From Streptomyces sp. CA-210063 (GTDB lineage Bacteria > Actinomycetota > Actinomycetes > Streptomycetales > Streptomycetaceae), in contig NZ_CP102512.1 in the NCBI RefSeq assembly GCF_024612015.1, forward strand, positions 10,478,001 to 10,542,000: a DNA stretch of 64,000 bases, read 5' to 3'. Position numbers and translations under genes: made by a program. The notes below the pieces were generated by a model. The model saw only the letters and a program-made list of their open reading frames with translations, made no database searches and was not told where the DNA came from. This document shows positions 54,295 to 62,776 of this stretch, piece after piece (the stretch's first letter is position 1; every line of letters starts with the position of its first letter).

Positions 54295-54707
54295 CCGCTG
54301 AGGCTAACGCCCAGTCAGGCCGCCCGCGATCCGGGGGCGGTGTGCACGCCGAGCGAGGCATGGGCGGGCCGACTACGACGCTTGGGCGGGCCGACTACGA
54401 CGCTTGGGCTGGCCAACTATCGCGCTCAGTGGCCAGGTGTAGCGCTCAGTCACAACACGTGTGTCCGTGCTCGATAGGTGGCCCGTTGGGTCAGGTACGC
54501 GCTCAGCCACGGGACAGGTGCCGGAGGCGTCCCGACGGATCAGGGTGTAGGCGAGGCCTCGGCAAGGGACATCCAGTCTCGGACCGTCTCCTGGTGCGAT
54601 CCGCTCGCTGTGCTCGTAGCCACTGTCTTCGCGTCCGCAACAGAGCACGGTGCCCCTGCTCGGGTGAGCAGGACGAGGGGCCACTCCGGGCCCGCCCCAG
54701 CGGACTC
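54295..54707. other. Gene-free region with tandem repeats
   Basis: At about 54362-54425 a unit of 22 bases (GGCGGGCCGACTACGACGCT core) is repeated two to three times with drift. GCGCTCAGT follows twice (near 54421 and 54442). No gene is seen. Confidence 0.5.
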
Positions 54708-55064
54708 TCATCGAAGGCGGTCCAGTTCCAGGGCCCGCGGAGGATCATGGTGGTCGACAGCCGTCACGTGCACCACGGTGGGTGGCACACCGACCCGGCA
54801 GACGTCTCCCTCCTTCAGCTGTTCGGGCGGCGGGTCGGTCCGAAACAGCTCGCGCTCGACATCAGGTGAGACGTGTCCGCCGCTGCCTACGCCGAGCGCG
54901 ACGATCCCGTTCCAGTGCGCGGACTCGCTGCCGGTGTCGATTTCCCACCACGGCCATCGAACCGCCAGGTGATCCCACGTGAGACCCCGCTCGACCCTGG
55001 TCGCCGTGTAGGGACAAGCGACCGACAGCACGTCGCCGACCCGGAATTCCACCGCATCCACCAT
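54708..55064 (-). CDS. Hypothetical protein, 118 residues
   Basis: The protein starts MVDAVEFRVGDVLSVACPYT and is beta-rich (DVCRVGVPPTVVHVTAVDHH) with a WPWWEIDTGSESAHWNG segment. This looks like a small barrel-type domain. No motif identifies it. The end is LELDRLR. Confidence 0.6.
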   Translation of the reverse strand: MVDAVEFRVGDVLSVACPYTATRVERGLTWDHLAVRWPWWEIDTGSESAHWNGIVALGVGSGGHVSPDVERELFRTDPPPEQLKEGDVCRVGVPPTVVHVTAVDHHDPPRALELDRLR

Positions 55065-55224
55065 TTGGCCAGGTTAAACGGGTCACCCTGGCCTTCTACG
55101 CGGGCCTTCCTGTCGGAGCGTCGACTCGGATCTGTGGGCCATCACGTCGCTGTGACTGAGCGCGACATCTGGTCCGCCGGTTCTATGCACAGCACCTGCT
55201 GGTTCGCCCGGCGCGCGAACCGGG

Positions 55225-56175
55225 TTACCACCGGGCGCGCAGTACACCGTCGCTGTCCGGGAGGACAGCACAGAGCAGCGGGCGGTGTTCGGCGAGGGAC
55301 AGGGGCAGGGCGCAGGCGGCTCGGGCATCGGCCACGTGGGCGGTGAGCTTGTGGTAGTCGGTGTCGTCGACGATCGCGTGGCTGATCGTCCCGTCCGGCG
55401 TCTCCCAGACGAACTCGATGGTTTCCTCCTGGGGCAATGCGGCGAGGACGGCGCCGACGTCCGGGGACAGGTCGGGCCAGACGGTCAGCAAGGCGCGGGG
55501 GGCGAGACCGGCGCGCACGGTGTCCAGGTTGTCCGGCGTGATTCGGTGCCAGCGTGCGGCGTTGCGGACGTGGCTTTCTTCGAGGAGCAACGCATGCCGT
55601 GAGGCCAGCGCGGTGTGCACGCGTATCCAGAAGTGCTCGTCGGCCGGCTCCGTCACTTCCGCTTCGTCGAACTCGGCCGCGTAGGGTGAGGCCGTCAGCG
55701 GCTCCGGGAAGAGGCCGAGTTCCCGGGTACGCGCCACGGCGTCCGCGCAGGGCCTGTCGCTGCCCACGTACATGTACTGATCCCACCCGACGTGCACGGT
55801 GAACACGTCCCCGACCTCCAGCCGACACCAGGCGCCCTGGTCGCGGAGCATCGCACGGACCAGCTCCAGGGCGACCGGAAGGAAGACCTCGGCCCCGTCG
55901 TGGTAGCCGGTGAGGTCGGGAGGGAAGAGATCGCCGAGGCCGTGCCCCGCAACTGAGGGCTCCCCGCCGAAGTGTACGAAGCCTGTGACCGCGGGATCGC
56001 GGATCTCCAGCCGGTCGATGCCCGAGCTCTCCGCGAAGGCGGCCATCGCCGCCAGGTACGCCGCTTCGACAGGCCCGTTGTCGCTGGTCGTGTCCTCGGC
56101 GCCGGTGTAGTGACCGTGCTCGTCGCGGTCGGCGGGGTCGTATTTGGTGATCCGGTGGACGAAGGCAGGCGGCAC
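55225..56175 (-). CDS. Hypothetical protein, Streptomyces family
   Basis: This 316-residue protein begins (GTG) VPPAFVHRITKYDPADRDEH and has HYTGAEDTTSDNGPVEAAYL, FPPDLTGYHDGAEVFLPVAL, RDQGAWCRLEVGDVFTVHVG and WDQYMYVGSDRPC. I recall this as a conserved Streptomyces protein of unknown function. It has no signal peptide. The open frame continues upstream, but the sequence there is low complexity. The next gene upstream is a fragment. Confidence 0.75.
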   Translation of the reverse strand: MPPAFVHRITKYDPADRDEHGHYTGAEDTTSDNGPVEAAYLAAMAAFAESSGIDRLEIRDPAVTGFVHFGGEPSVAGHGLGDLFPPDLTGYHDGAEVFLPVALELVRAMLRDQGAWCRLEVGDVFTVHVGWDQYMYVGSDRPCADAVARTRELGLFPEPLTASPYAAEFDEAEVTEPADEHFWIRVHTALASRHALLLEESHVRNAARWHRITPDNLDTVRAGLAPRALLTVWPDLSPDVGAVLAALPQEETIEFVWETPDGTISHAIVDDTDYHKLTAHVADARAACALPLSLAEHRPLLCAVLPDSDGVLRARW

Positions 56176-56282
56176 GCCACTCCTCGGACGGGGCGGGAGG
56201 AGTGCCCAGCGTAGATCCCGGTCCCGATTCCGTGGCCGGGGGGAGGCGGCCCCCATCGACGGGTTCGAGGTCCGACGGTCAT

Positions 56283-56620
56283 CTACTCGGGAGCGGTGAG
56301 CCTCCTCGATGAAGGCGCCTCGGTCGCGGCGGCGATTTCGGTGATGCGGTGAAGTGCGTCCTGGTGGGCGTCCGCGTTGCCCGGCATCTTCTGCCAGGCG
56401 CGGATGGTGACGGTCGCGGACTGGAGGGCGCCGGGGGTGATGCCGAGGTAGCAGGCGGCTGCGGCGCGAGATCCGCCACAGGTCATCTGGACGAGGCGGA
56501 CCGCGGCGTCTCGGCACAGTTGTCTCGCGGGCCCGTCCAGTTCGTCCAGTGGCCCGGCCCAGGAGTCCGGCAGGAGCTGCGGGATGTCCTTCGGATCGTT
56601 CAGACCTTGGTGGGTCGGGG
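56283..56620 (-). pseudogene. Fragment of a helical hypothetical protein (TniQ-like end)
   Basis: The frame reads DIPQLLPDSWAGPLDELDGP, LCRDAAVRLVQMTCGGSRAA and ACYLGITPGALQSATVTIRA. The C-G-G-S-R-x-A-A-x-x-L-G-I run resembles the tail of TniQ-type or related transposition-associated proteins. No upstream part is present, and the next 460 bases (56620-57082) have no recognised gene. Confidence 0.4.
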
Positions 56621-57082
56621 CTGGGGGAAGAGCGAGGGCGGGCCGACGGTTCCGTGACGCAGGTGGGAACTCTTGCCCGGGGCGGCGTTCATGCCGGGGG
56701 AACAGTGGGGGCGAGGCGCTTCAATCGGCTGGTATCCGGCGCGGTTGGAGGGAAGCTGGGACAGAACGCGGGCGAGTGGTGTCTGGCCGTCTGGGTCGTT
56801 GAGGATCTCGACGACGAGTGTCATCAGGGCGGCTGCCCGTAACGGGTCGCCAGGCGCTGCGGTACAGCCGCGCCGCCGCACGGCGCGAGCCCGGCCGCGC
56901 TTCTCCCACCGCCGTCACGAACCCGTCAGCCCAACCAGTGAAGCGAGCACATCCGCATCGCCGCCATCAATCATCGGCTCCCCAATCGGTGAGGGCGGGC
57001 TGCGCCCGCCCTCACACCGGCTTCGAAATTTCGCCAGGACTGGGTAGCCATGTGCTTCGGGCTTGGTTTCCGAGCCGGAGCC

Positions 57083-57790
57083 TCAGATGGCCAGGGTGCG
57101 GTCGAGGAGGGGCAGCAGGCGGTCCCAATGGCGCTGCAACGCGGCGGGGTTGAAGGCGTCGGTGTCGGACATGGTGAAGCCGTGGATGGTACCGGGGTAG
57201 ATCTCGGAGGTGTAGCCGACCCCTGCGGCATCCAGGGCCTGGTTGAGCTCGCCCAGGGCCTCGGGCGTCAGGTCGCCTTCGGCGTGGCCGAGGTGGACCT
57301 GGGCGGTCAGCTTGGCGAGGCTGTCGGGTCCGTCGGCGCCCACGGGGCCGTGGAATGCGGCGACGGCGGCCACTTGGCCGGGGTGGGCCGCGGCGGTGCG
57401 CATCGCCAGGAGGCCGCCTATGCAGTAGCCGGTCACCGCGACCGGTCCGGCGCCGACCTCGGGCTGGGTGGTGAGGAACCTGAGGTAGGCGTCGGCGTCG
57501 CTCAGGACACGTTCGGCGGTGTGCGCCTCGATCAAGGGCATCAGCTTGGCTATGACCTGGGGCCGGGCCTCTTCTCCGATGTGCTCGGGAAGCTCGATCA
57601 CCGGTGCCGGGCCGTGCCGGTAGAAGAGGTTGGGGACGAGCACGTAGTACCCGTACCCGGCCAGTTCATGGGCCATCGCGGTAGATGTTGCGCGAGCCCT
57701 CACGGCGTCCCGGAGGAGTTTGCCCAGGCCAGCACAGCGTGCGGGCGTGGTCGGGGTGCTGACGTCTCCGTTGCGGCCGCTTTCGCCCAT
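57083..57790 (-). CDS. Dienelactone hydrolase-family protein, damaged N-terminus
   Basis: The catalytic part is complete: nucleophile Cys in VTGYCIGGLLAMRTAAAH, the acid in LGHAEGDLTPEALG and the His in EIYPGTIHGFTMSD, with the family segment AHELAGYGYYVLVPNLFYRH. The first about 38 residues (MGESGRNGDVSTPTTPARCA) do not match the family start (a strand plus PGVVMxMD loop), which appears broken over several frames in 57676-57790. A shorter start at ATG 57676 is possible. The oxyanion loop would then be missing, so the activity is doubtful. Confidence 0.7.
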   Translation of the reverse strand: MGESGRNGDVSTPTTPARCAGLGKLLRDAVRARATSTAMAHELAGYGYYVLVPNLFYRHGPAPVIELPEHIGEEARPQVIAKLMPLIEAHTAERVLSDADAYLRFLTTQPEVGAGPVAVTGYCIGGLLAMRTAAAHPGQVAAVAAFHGPVGADGPDSLAKLTAQVHLGHAEGDLTPEALGELNQALDAAGVGYTSEIYPGTIHGFTMSDTDAFNPAALQRHWDRLLPLLDRTLAI

Positions 57791-58411
57791 GTCCCTGGTT
57801 GAGGTTGAGGTTGAGGGGTGAGGGAGGGTTCGGGATGGGCGGCGCGGACGCAGCCGGGAACCAGGGCGCGCTCGCCTCGGTCGGGCGCGGCAGCCGCCGC
57901 AGAGCGCGTCGACCGGGCGGTTCGACGAGGCCCGGTGTCAGCGAGTGCTGACGTAGCGCACGGCCGCGCCCTACTTCTCCCGCACCGGGGCCAGGCACCA
58001 CTGGCACAGTGGGTTGGAGCCGGGGGAGTGGACATCCCGCGCGTGCCGCTGCGCCACGACCGCGCCGTCATCGCCGCCCACGTGCTCACCGCCTGGCTGC
58101 GTACTGCGCGCCGTACCGGCCGCCCCGGTAATCGGCAGCGCCGGGCAGCGACTCGCCGCGTGCTGAGTAAGGACGCCAACCAGCGTGCGCACCAGGCCGC
58201 CGACAGCGCATCGAGTGCGCAGGACGTTCCCGATGCGCACCAGGACAAGCCCCGCGCGCCACCGTGAGGACGACCGGCGCGCGCACCAACCCGCACGAGC
58301 CCGGCCCCGGCCAGAGTCCCGGCGTGCACCCGTGAGTGCATCTGGTGCGGGCACAGCCAACTGCAGTGCAACGCTTCCGCGCGGCTTTCTGGCGGGGCCG
58401 TCCTCTGCTGT
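57791..58411. other. Gap without a recognised gene
   Basis: No gene is supported in either strand. A fragment IPRVPLRHDRAVIAAHVLTA in one forward frame (58030-58090) looks coding but has no start or family assignment. Confidence 0.4.
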
Positions 58412-59599
58412 TCAGTCCTGGTGGATGCCCCGGACGATCCGGTCGACGACCACCGCGGCCCGCCCCGGCTGCTCCTCGAACCAGTTGCCGAGGTGCTCCC
58501 GGACGGCCTTCCCGACACAGACCCGCACGTCGGTGTTGCCCAGCAGCCCGCGCGTGGCGCCCAGGAATTCGGGACGGTCGAGCTTCACCGACACGACGGC
58601 CGTGAGGCCCTCGCCGATCCGGTCGGCGCCGGGATCGGGGTCCGCCGCCAGCAGCCCCCGTTCCCGCGCGTACGCCATGACTGCGGCGGCCACTCCGTCG
58701 CGGAAGCCGTCCACGTGCGTGCCGCCCTGTGGAGTGGCCCGGCTGTTGACGAAGCTGCGCATCCGCTCCTCGCGGGAGCCGCTCCACAGGAGGGCCACCT
58801 CCATCGTCCCCGCCATCCTCGGGTCCTCCCGTTCGAAGCCGATGACGTCCGGATGGAGGGCCGCCCCGGTCTCCGCGTCGAGGGCGGCCACGAAGTCCCG
58901 CACTCCGTCCGGGAACCGGAACAGCACCGCCCGGGCCTCGCCCGCCGGGCGTTCGTCGGTCAGCGAGATCCCCAGCCCCCGGTTGAGGAAGGCCACCTGC
59001 CGAAAACGCTCCGCCAACACGGCGAACGAGCACCGCGTCGTCTCAAAGATCTCGGTGTCGGGCCAGAAGGCGATGGTCGTCCCGCTTCCGGTCGCGGGCC
59101 CGACGGCGGAGGGCGGGGTGACGGCGACACCTCGCGCGTACTCCTGGACCCGGCGGACCCCCTCCCACCGCACCTCTGCCGTCAGCCGACTCGACAAGGC
59201 GTTGGCGACGAAGAGCCCCACACCGAATTGGCCCACGGCCGCGACGTGCCGGCCACTGGGCTCGGACCCGGCGTAGAAACTGGTCAGCAGCGCTTCGAGG
59301 CCCTGGTGGCCGTCGGTGTCCCCGGTGTCCTCGAAGGGACCCCCCGGCCCGTCGTCGGTGACTCGCACGCCGCCGTCGGGCGTGAGCGTGACGTCGACGG
59401 AGCCGCCGCGGCCGGGCAGGACCTGATTCACCGCCCGGCCGACGACCTCGAACACCAGCTGATGCAGACCGCGTTCGCCGATCGAGCCGACCCACATCCC
59501 GGGCCGCTTCCGAACGGCTTCCCGCCCCTCCAGCACCTCGATCCGGGCAGCGTCGTACCCCGTGCTTTCCCCACTCACGAAGACCCCGTCCCATGGCAT
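58412..59599 (-). CDS. Stand-alone GyrB/ParE-like ATPase-transducer protein, no TOPRIM
   Basis: This 395-residue protein aligns with GyrB residues about 10-395: IEVLEGREAVRKRPGMWVGS, the N-box QLVFEVVGRAVNQVL, TDDGPGGPF (the ATP-lid Asp), GQFGVGLFVANALSSRLTAE, and the transducer domain with SRATPQGGTHVDGFRDGVAA and GLLGNTDVRVCVGKAVREHL. It stops where the TOPRIM domain should begin. Key residues are changed: E51 is kept, but the N-box Asp-Asn is Gly54-Arg55, and the QTK loop is Ala348-Thr349-Arg350. ATP hydrolysis is therefore doubtful. Possible roles are a GyrB decoy, gyrase regulator or drug-binding protein. It stands alone. Confidence 0.88.
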   Translation of the reverse strand: MPWDGVFVSGESTGYDAARIEVLEGREAVRKRPGMWVGSIGERGLHQLVFEVVGRAVNQVLPGRGGSVDVTLTPDGGVRVTDDGPGGPFEDTGDTDGHQGLEALLTSFYAGSEPSGRHVAAVGQFGVGLFVANALSSRLTAEVRWEGVRRVQEYARGVAVTPPSAVGPATGSGTTIAFWPDTEIFETTRCSFAVLAERFRQVAFLNRGLGISLTDERPAGEARAVLFRFPDGVRDFVAALDAETGAALHPDVIGFEREDPRMAGTMEVALLWSGSREERMRSFVNSRATPQGGTHVDGFRDGVAAAVMAYARERGLLAADPDPGADRIGEGLTAVVSVKLDRPEFLGATRGLLGNTDVRVCVGKAVREHLGNWFEEQPGRAAVVVDRIVRGIHQD

Positions 59600-60246
59600 C
59601 CGGCAGACTTCCCCAGCCTAGGTGGAATCCAGGAAAACACCAGGTCAAAGCCATTTTGGTGAGGCCCGGGACGGGCGGGTGAGGGCGCGCCGGGAAGTAG
59701 TCGGGCCCAGGACCGCGCACCGCGCCCGGAGCGTGCCCGTGGGTCCGCCGAAGCCGCATACGACCCCGTTGCGGGAGCCCCTGAGGTCCCGAATTCCGGT
59801 ATGTGGCAGGTCATCCAGGGAAGTTGGATCACCCACCTGCGGCGCACCCTGGTCAATACGTACCTGTCTCAAGATCCCAGCGGTCCTCATCGGCTCGATG
59901 AGGACCAGGGCCCCGACGGGATCGCCTACGAGGCACTGTTACGCCGAGGCACTGCAAACACGCCGACGGTGGCTCCTACGGCGACCCCGCCGATGCGTGG
60001 AGTGAAGCGCGGGCTCGGAGGTGCCTCCAGCGGTGGAGTGTCCGGCTGGGACATCAACCTCGGCCTGGGCCTGACGGCCGGCGCTCTCGCTGCCGCCGGC
60101 TGCACCCTCAGGACTCGTCGCCGGACCGTGATCTCACAACGCAAGGACGTCGATGCCGGTATGCCAGCCCTGTGGGGTGCACCGGCACGGGGTGCGCCCC
60201 ACCTCGGGCGGGTGCGTAGCTCTCTGTCTCGGGGTGGGCTCTCCGG
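59600..60246. other. Gap without a recognised gene
   Basis: A forward frame ending near 60120 reads GGVSGWDINLGLGLTAGALA with AAGCTLRTRR, like a C-terminal membrane anchor with a basic tail. No upstream domain or start supports it. Confidence 0.35.
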
Positions 60247-60705
60247 TCATGCGGCCAGGACGTTCCGCAACTCCCGTACGGCACGCTCACGGTGGTGCTC
60301 GGTAGGGATCGCCTCGTACAGGTCCAGGGCGCGGCGGCGGACCAGGCCGGCGCGGTAGCCGTCCGGCAGCGCCGTCAGGGCGGAGACCGTAGGGCGGCAC
60401 GCCTCTTCGCTGTCGCCGTCGTGGTGAGCACAGGCGGCGGCGTCGATGTTCAGCAGGGTGCGCGTCATGGTGCTGGTCGGCGCGGACAGCTCCAAGGCGC
60501 GCTCCTGGCTGACGTGGGCGAGGCGGGTTTCCCCGAGCGTGGTGAAGGCATGGCTGAGGTGGACGTGGTGCTTCTGTTCGCCGTACGTCAGCCACGTGTC
60601 CGACCGCTTGCCCTCAGGGAGCCGGTCCATGAGGGCGTCGGCGGCCTCGAGCGCGGCGCGGGCCTGTTCGGGCTGGTGGTTGAGGGCGTAGGCGCGGGCG
60701 GCACG
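60247..60705 (-). pseudogene. TPR-type C-terminal fragment of an XRE-family regulator
   Basis: The frame reads YALNHQPEQARAALEAADAL, then WLTYGEQKHHVHLSHAFTTL, GETRLAHVSQERALELSAPT and MTRTLLNIDAAACAHHDGDS. This is the tetratricopeptide-like tail found in Streptomyces XRE regulators. A TGA at about 60705 and unrelated sequence upstream cut off the helix-turn-helix part. Confidence 0.65.
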
Positions 60706-60822
60706 TCAGCGTGGTGGTTTACGTGCTGGAACCGGCGCTCCGTGCCTGATGGCATGTCCGGCATCGATCCCGTACGCGATGTCTCGCAGGAAATTCCATA
60801 CGTGCTGAAGCAGCATCCTCAT
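60706..60822 (-). CDS. Possible 38-residue peptide
   Basis: MRMLLQHVWNFLRDIAYGID followed by AGHAIRHGAPVPARKPPR is a compact amphipathic helix with a basic Pro-rich tail. It is immediately upstream of the TPR fragment and may be coding. The palindrome TTGGGGATCCCCAA lies just before the ATG. Not recognised. Confidence 0.35.
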   Translation of the reverse strand: MRMLLQHVWNFLRDIAYGIDAGHAIRHGAPVPARKPPR

Positions 60823-61115
60823 TTGGGGATCCCCAAGCAGTCTCGGCTGCCGAGCGGGACGCGGAAACGCCCCCTCGCGAAGTATACCCACCTGTATGGC
60901 TACTGACGAGCCGACCGACATGGCGGTCAGTCGCGCGCGAGCGGCCTTCGGCGCCACCGGTCGGCCCGCTGTGGACCAGGGCACCGGTACGCATCCGGCG
61001 ACGATTCGGTTTGGCCTGACACCCGCCGCGCCCTGTGGTGCCCGGGCCCAGAACCCAGGGACACCACGATGAGAAGGCTCCGACCGCCGGGTGCTCGGCC
61101 TGTCGCGTTCTGGTA

Positions 61116-61820
61116 CTACACCCCCGCCAGGACGGCGGCCAGTTCCTCCAGGCCGCTTGACCGCCACGTGAAGGAGTCGGCATCGCGCGGCGGATCCCCG
61201 ACCGGTCGCTGAACGTGGGCGGTTCGCATGCCCATGGCCTGGGCTCCGCGGAGGTCCCAGGCGTGCGCGGCGACCATGAGTACGCGCTCTGGTGGAGAAC
61301 CTGCCGCGTCGAGCGCGAGCTGGTAGACCTCCGGCGCGGGCTTGTACGCCTGGGCGTCCTCGGCGGACAGGGCTTGATGCCAGCGCAGTGCCGCGTGAGC
61401 GTTGAGCCGGAGCAGGGACGTGCGGCTGGCATCGCTCAGGGCCAGCACCGGAAAACGCTCGGCCAGGCGTGCGAGGCCGACGAGGGAGTCGTCCCAGGGC
61501 TTCATGCGCTGCCCTGCCGTGGCCAGTCGATCGAGGGCAGCGGCGTCGGTCAGGCCGACACGGTCGGCCACACGCTCGGCCGCCTCCCGGTCGATGATCT
61601 CCGAGTTGGCATAGGGCCGCACATCTTCCGCGATGCGACGCTGCTCGTGCCGCACATACTCTTGCCACACGTTGAGCAACCGGTCGACACAGAGTTCCCC
61701 GGAGGCTTCTTCGGATGCGGGAGCCGCCTCCCGCATGGCCGCTCGCAGTCCGCCGGGTTCGTCGACCATCGTGCCGAGGACGTCGAAGACGATGACCTCG
61801 ATGTCGTATGCCTCGGTCAT
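61116..61820 (-). CDS. Haloacid dehalogenase type II-like HAD hydrolase
   Basis: This 234-residue HAD enzyme has motif I VIVFDVLGTMVDEPGGLRA (nucleophile Asp), motif II LALSDASRTSLLRLN, Lys in AYKPAPEVYQLALDAAG, and VLMVAAHAWDLRGAQAMGMR. The HAWD segment is characteristic of type II haloacid dehalogenases. It may act on a haloacid or a small phospho-compound. It lies between the peptide region (60823-61115 shows no gene) and a divergent TetR gene 242 bases away. Confidence 0.9.
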   Translation of the reverse strand: MTEAYDIEVIVFDVLGTMVDEPGGLRAAMREAAPASEEASGELCVDRLLNVWQEYVRHEQRRIAEDVRPYANSEIIDREAAERVADRVGLTDAAALDRLATAGQRMKPWDDSLVGLARLAERFPVLALSDASRTSLLRLNAHAALRWHQALSAEDAQAYKPAPEVYQLALDAAGSPPERVLMVAAHAWDLRGAQAMGMRTAHVQRPVGDPPRDADSFTWRSSGLEELAAVLAGV

Positions 61821-62034
61821 CCGACCTCCTCATTACGGCGTTCCGGCGTAAACGGTGAACCGAAGCAACTGACCAAGCCCGTCATTACCCCGTCAGCGGC
61901 ATGTCGTACGAACAGGCGTCACGAACAACTGACATGACGGCGTCGCAATGGTCGGTTCACTTCGCCGGTGAGGCGGAGCTCTTCGGAGTTCCCGGCTCCT
62001 CCTGGGCGTTCACGCTTGCGCAGCGACTGCTGTA

Positions 62035-62054
62035 ACTATACCGATGGGTGTAGT
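62035..62054. promoter_or_regulatory. Likely TetR operator
   Basis: ACTATACC-GATG-GGTGTAGT is an inverted repeat (7 of 8 bases paired) ending nine bases before the TetR GTG. Binding here would block that gene's own promoter. Confidence 0.55.
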
Positions 62055-62062
62055 GTTGAGCT

Positions 62063-62680
62063 GTGACTGTCAACAGCGAGAGCGTCGGTCGAAGCAGCAA
62101 GCGTCGCGGCATGCAGCACCTCACGCCGGCCGGCGTGAAGATCCTCCAGACCGCCTCGCGGCTCTTCTACGAGCAGGGGATCCGCGCCGTCGGCGTGGAA
62201 GCGATCGCGGAGGAAGCGGGCGTCACCAAGAAGACCCTCTACGACCGCTTCGGTTCGAAAGAGGACCTCATCGTCGCCTATCTGCGTGCTCGTGATGGCT
62301 TGTGGCGTTCCACGCTGGTGAATCACGTCAACGCTCATGATGGTCCCCCCACAGAGAAGATCCTGGCCACGTTCGGAGCTCTGCGCGAATGGCTGCGCGA
62401 GCGGAACCTGCGGGGCTGCGCCTTCATCAACGCGTCCGTGGAACTCCCTGAAGGCCACCCGGGCCGGGAGGTCGCCCGCGACCAGAAGGCCTGGCTGCTC
62501 GCCTACCTGGAAGGACTGGCCGCGGAAGCCCGTGCCCAGGATCCCGCAGGACTGGCCGCCCAGATTCTGATCCTGCACGAGGGGGCCTGTGTGGCCGATT
62601 CCATGCGGTCGCTGGATCGGGCCGTCGATCGTGCTGAGCATGTGGCCAGAGTCCTCATCGAAACGTCGCTTCCCGAGTGA
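62063..62680 (+). CDS. TetR-family regulator
   Basis: This 205-residue repressor has the N-terminal helix-turn-helix KILQTASRLFYEQGIRAVGV, EAIAEEAGVTKKTLYDRFGS and KEDLIVAYLRA. The C-terminal domain (LRGCAFINASVELPEGHPGR) is like that of the YxaF/LmrA-type regulators. GTG 62063 is the start. The divergent haloacid dehalogenase gene is the nearest possible target besides itself. Confidence 0.9.
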   Translation: MTVNSESVGRSSKRRGMQHLTPAGVKILQTASRLFYEQGIRAVGVEAIAEEAGVTKKTLYDRFGSKEDLIVAYLRARDGLWRSTLVNHVNAHDGPPTEKILATFGALREWLRERNLRGCAFINASVELPEGHPGREVARDQKAWLLAYLEGLAAEARAQDPAGLAAQILILHEGACVADSMRSLDRAVDRAEHVARVLIETSLPE

Positions 62681-62776
62681 CCACTCCGGCCCCCAGCCAC
62701 ATGACACGCGGGTGATGATCCGGGGTTCGCGTCCGCTGCCGGGACCGGTCTCCCGGCCCCGGCTACCAGCGAGGTT

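Noticed and set aside
62063..62680. This TetR gene as the PaaR regulator of the paa operon
   Set aside because: It lies about 40 kb from paa, its likely self-operator (ACTATACC/GGTGTAGT) is unlike the palindrome before paaN, and its C-terminal domain does not suggest PaaR.
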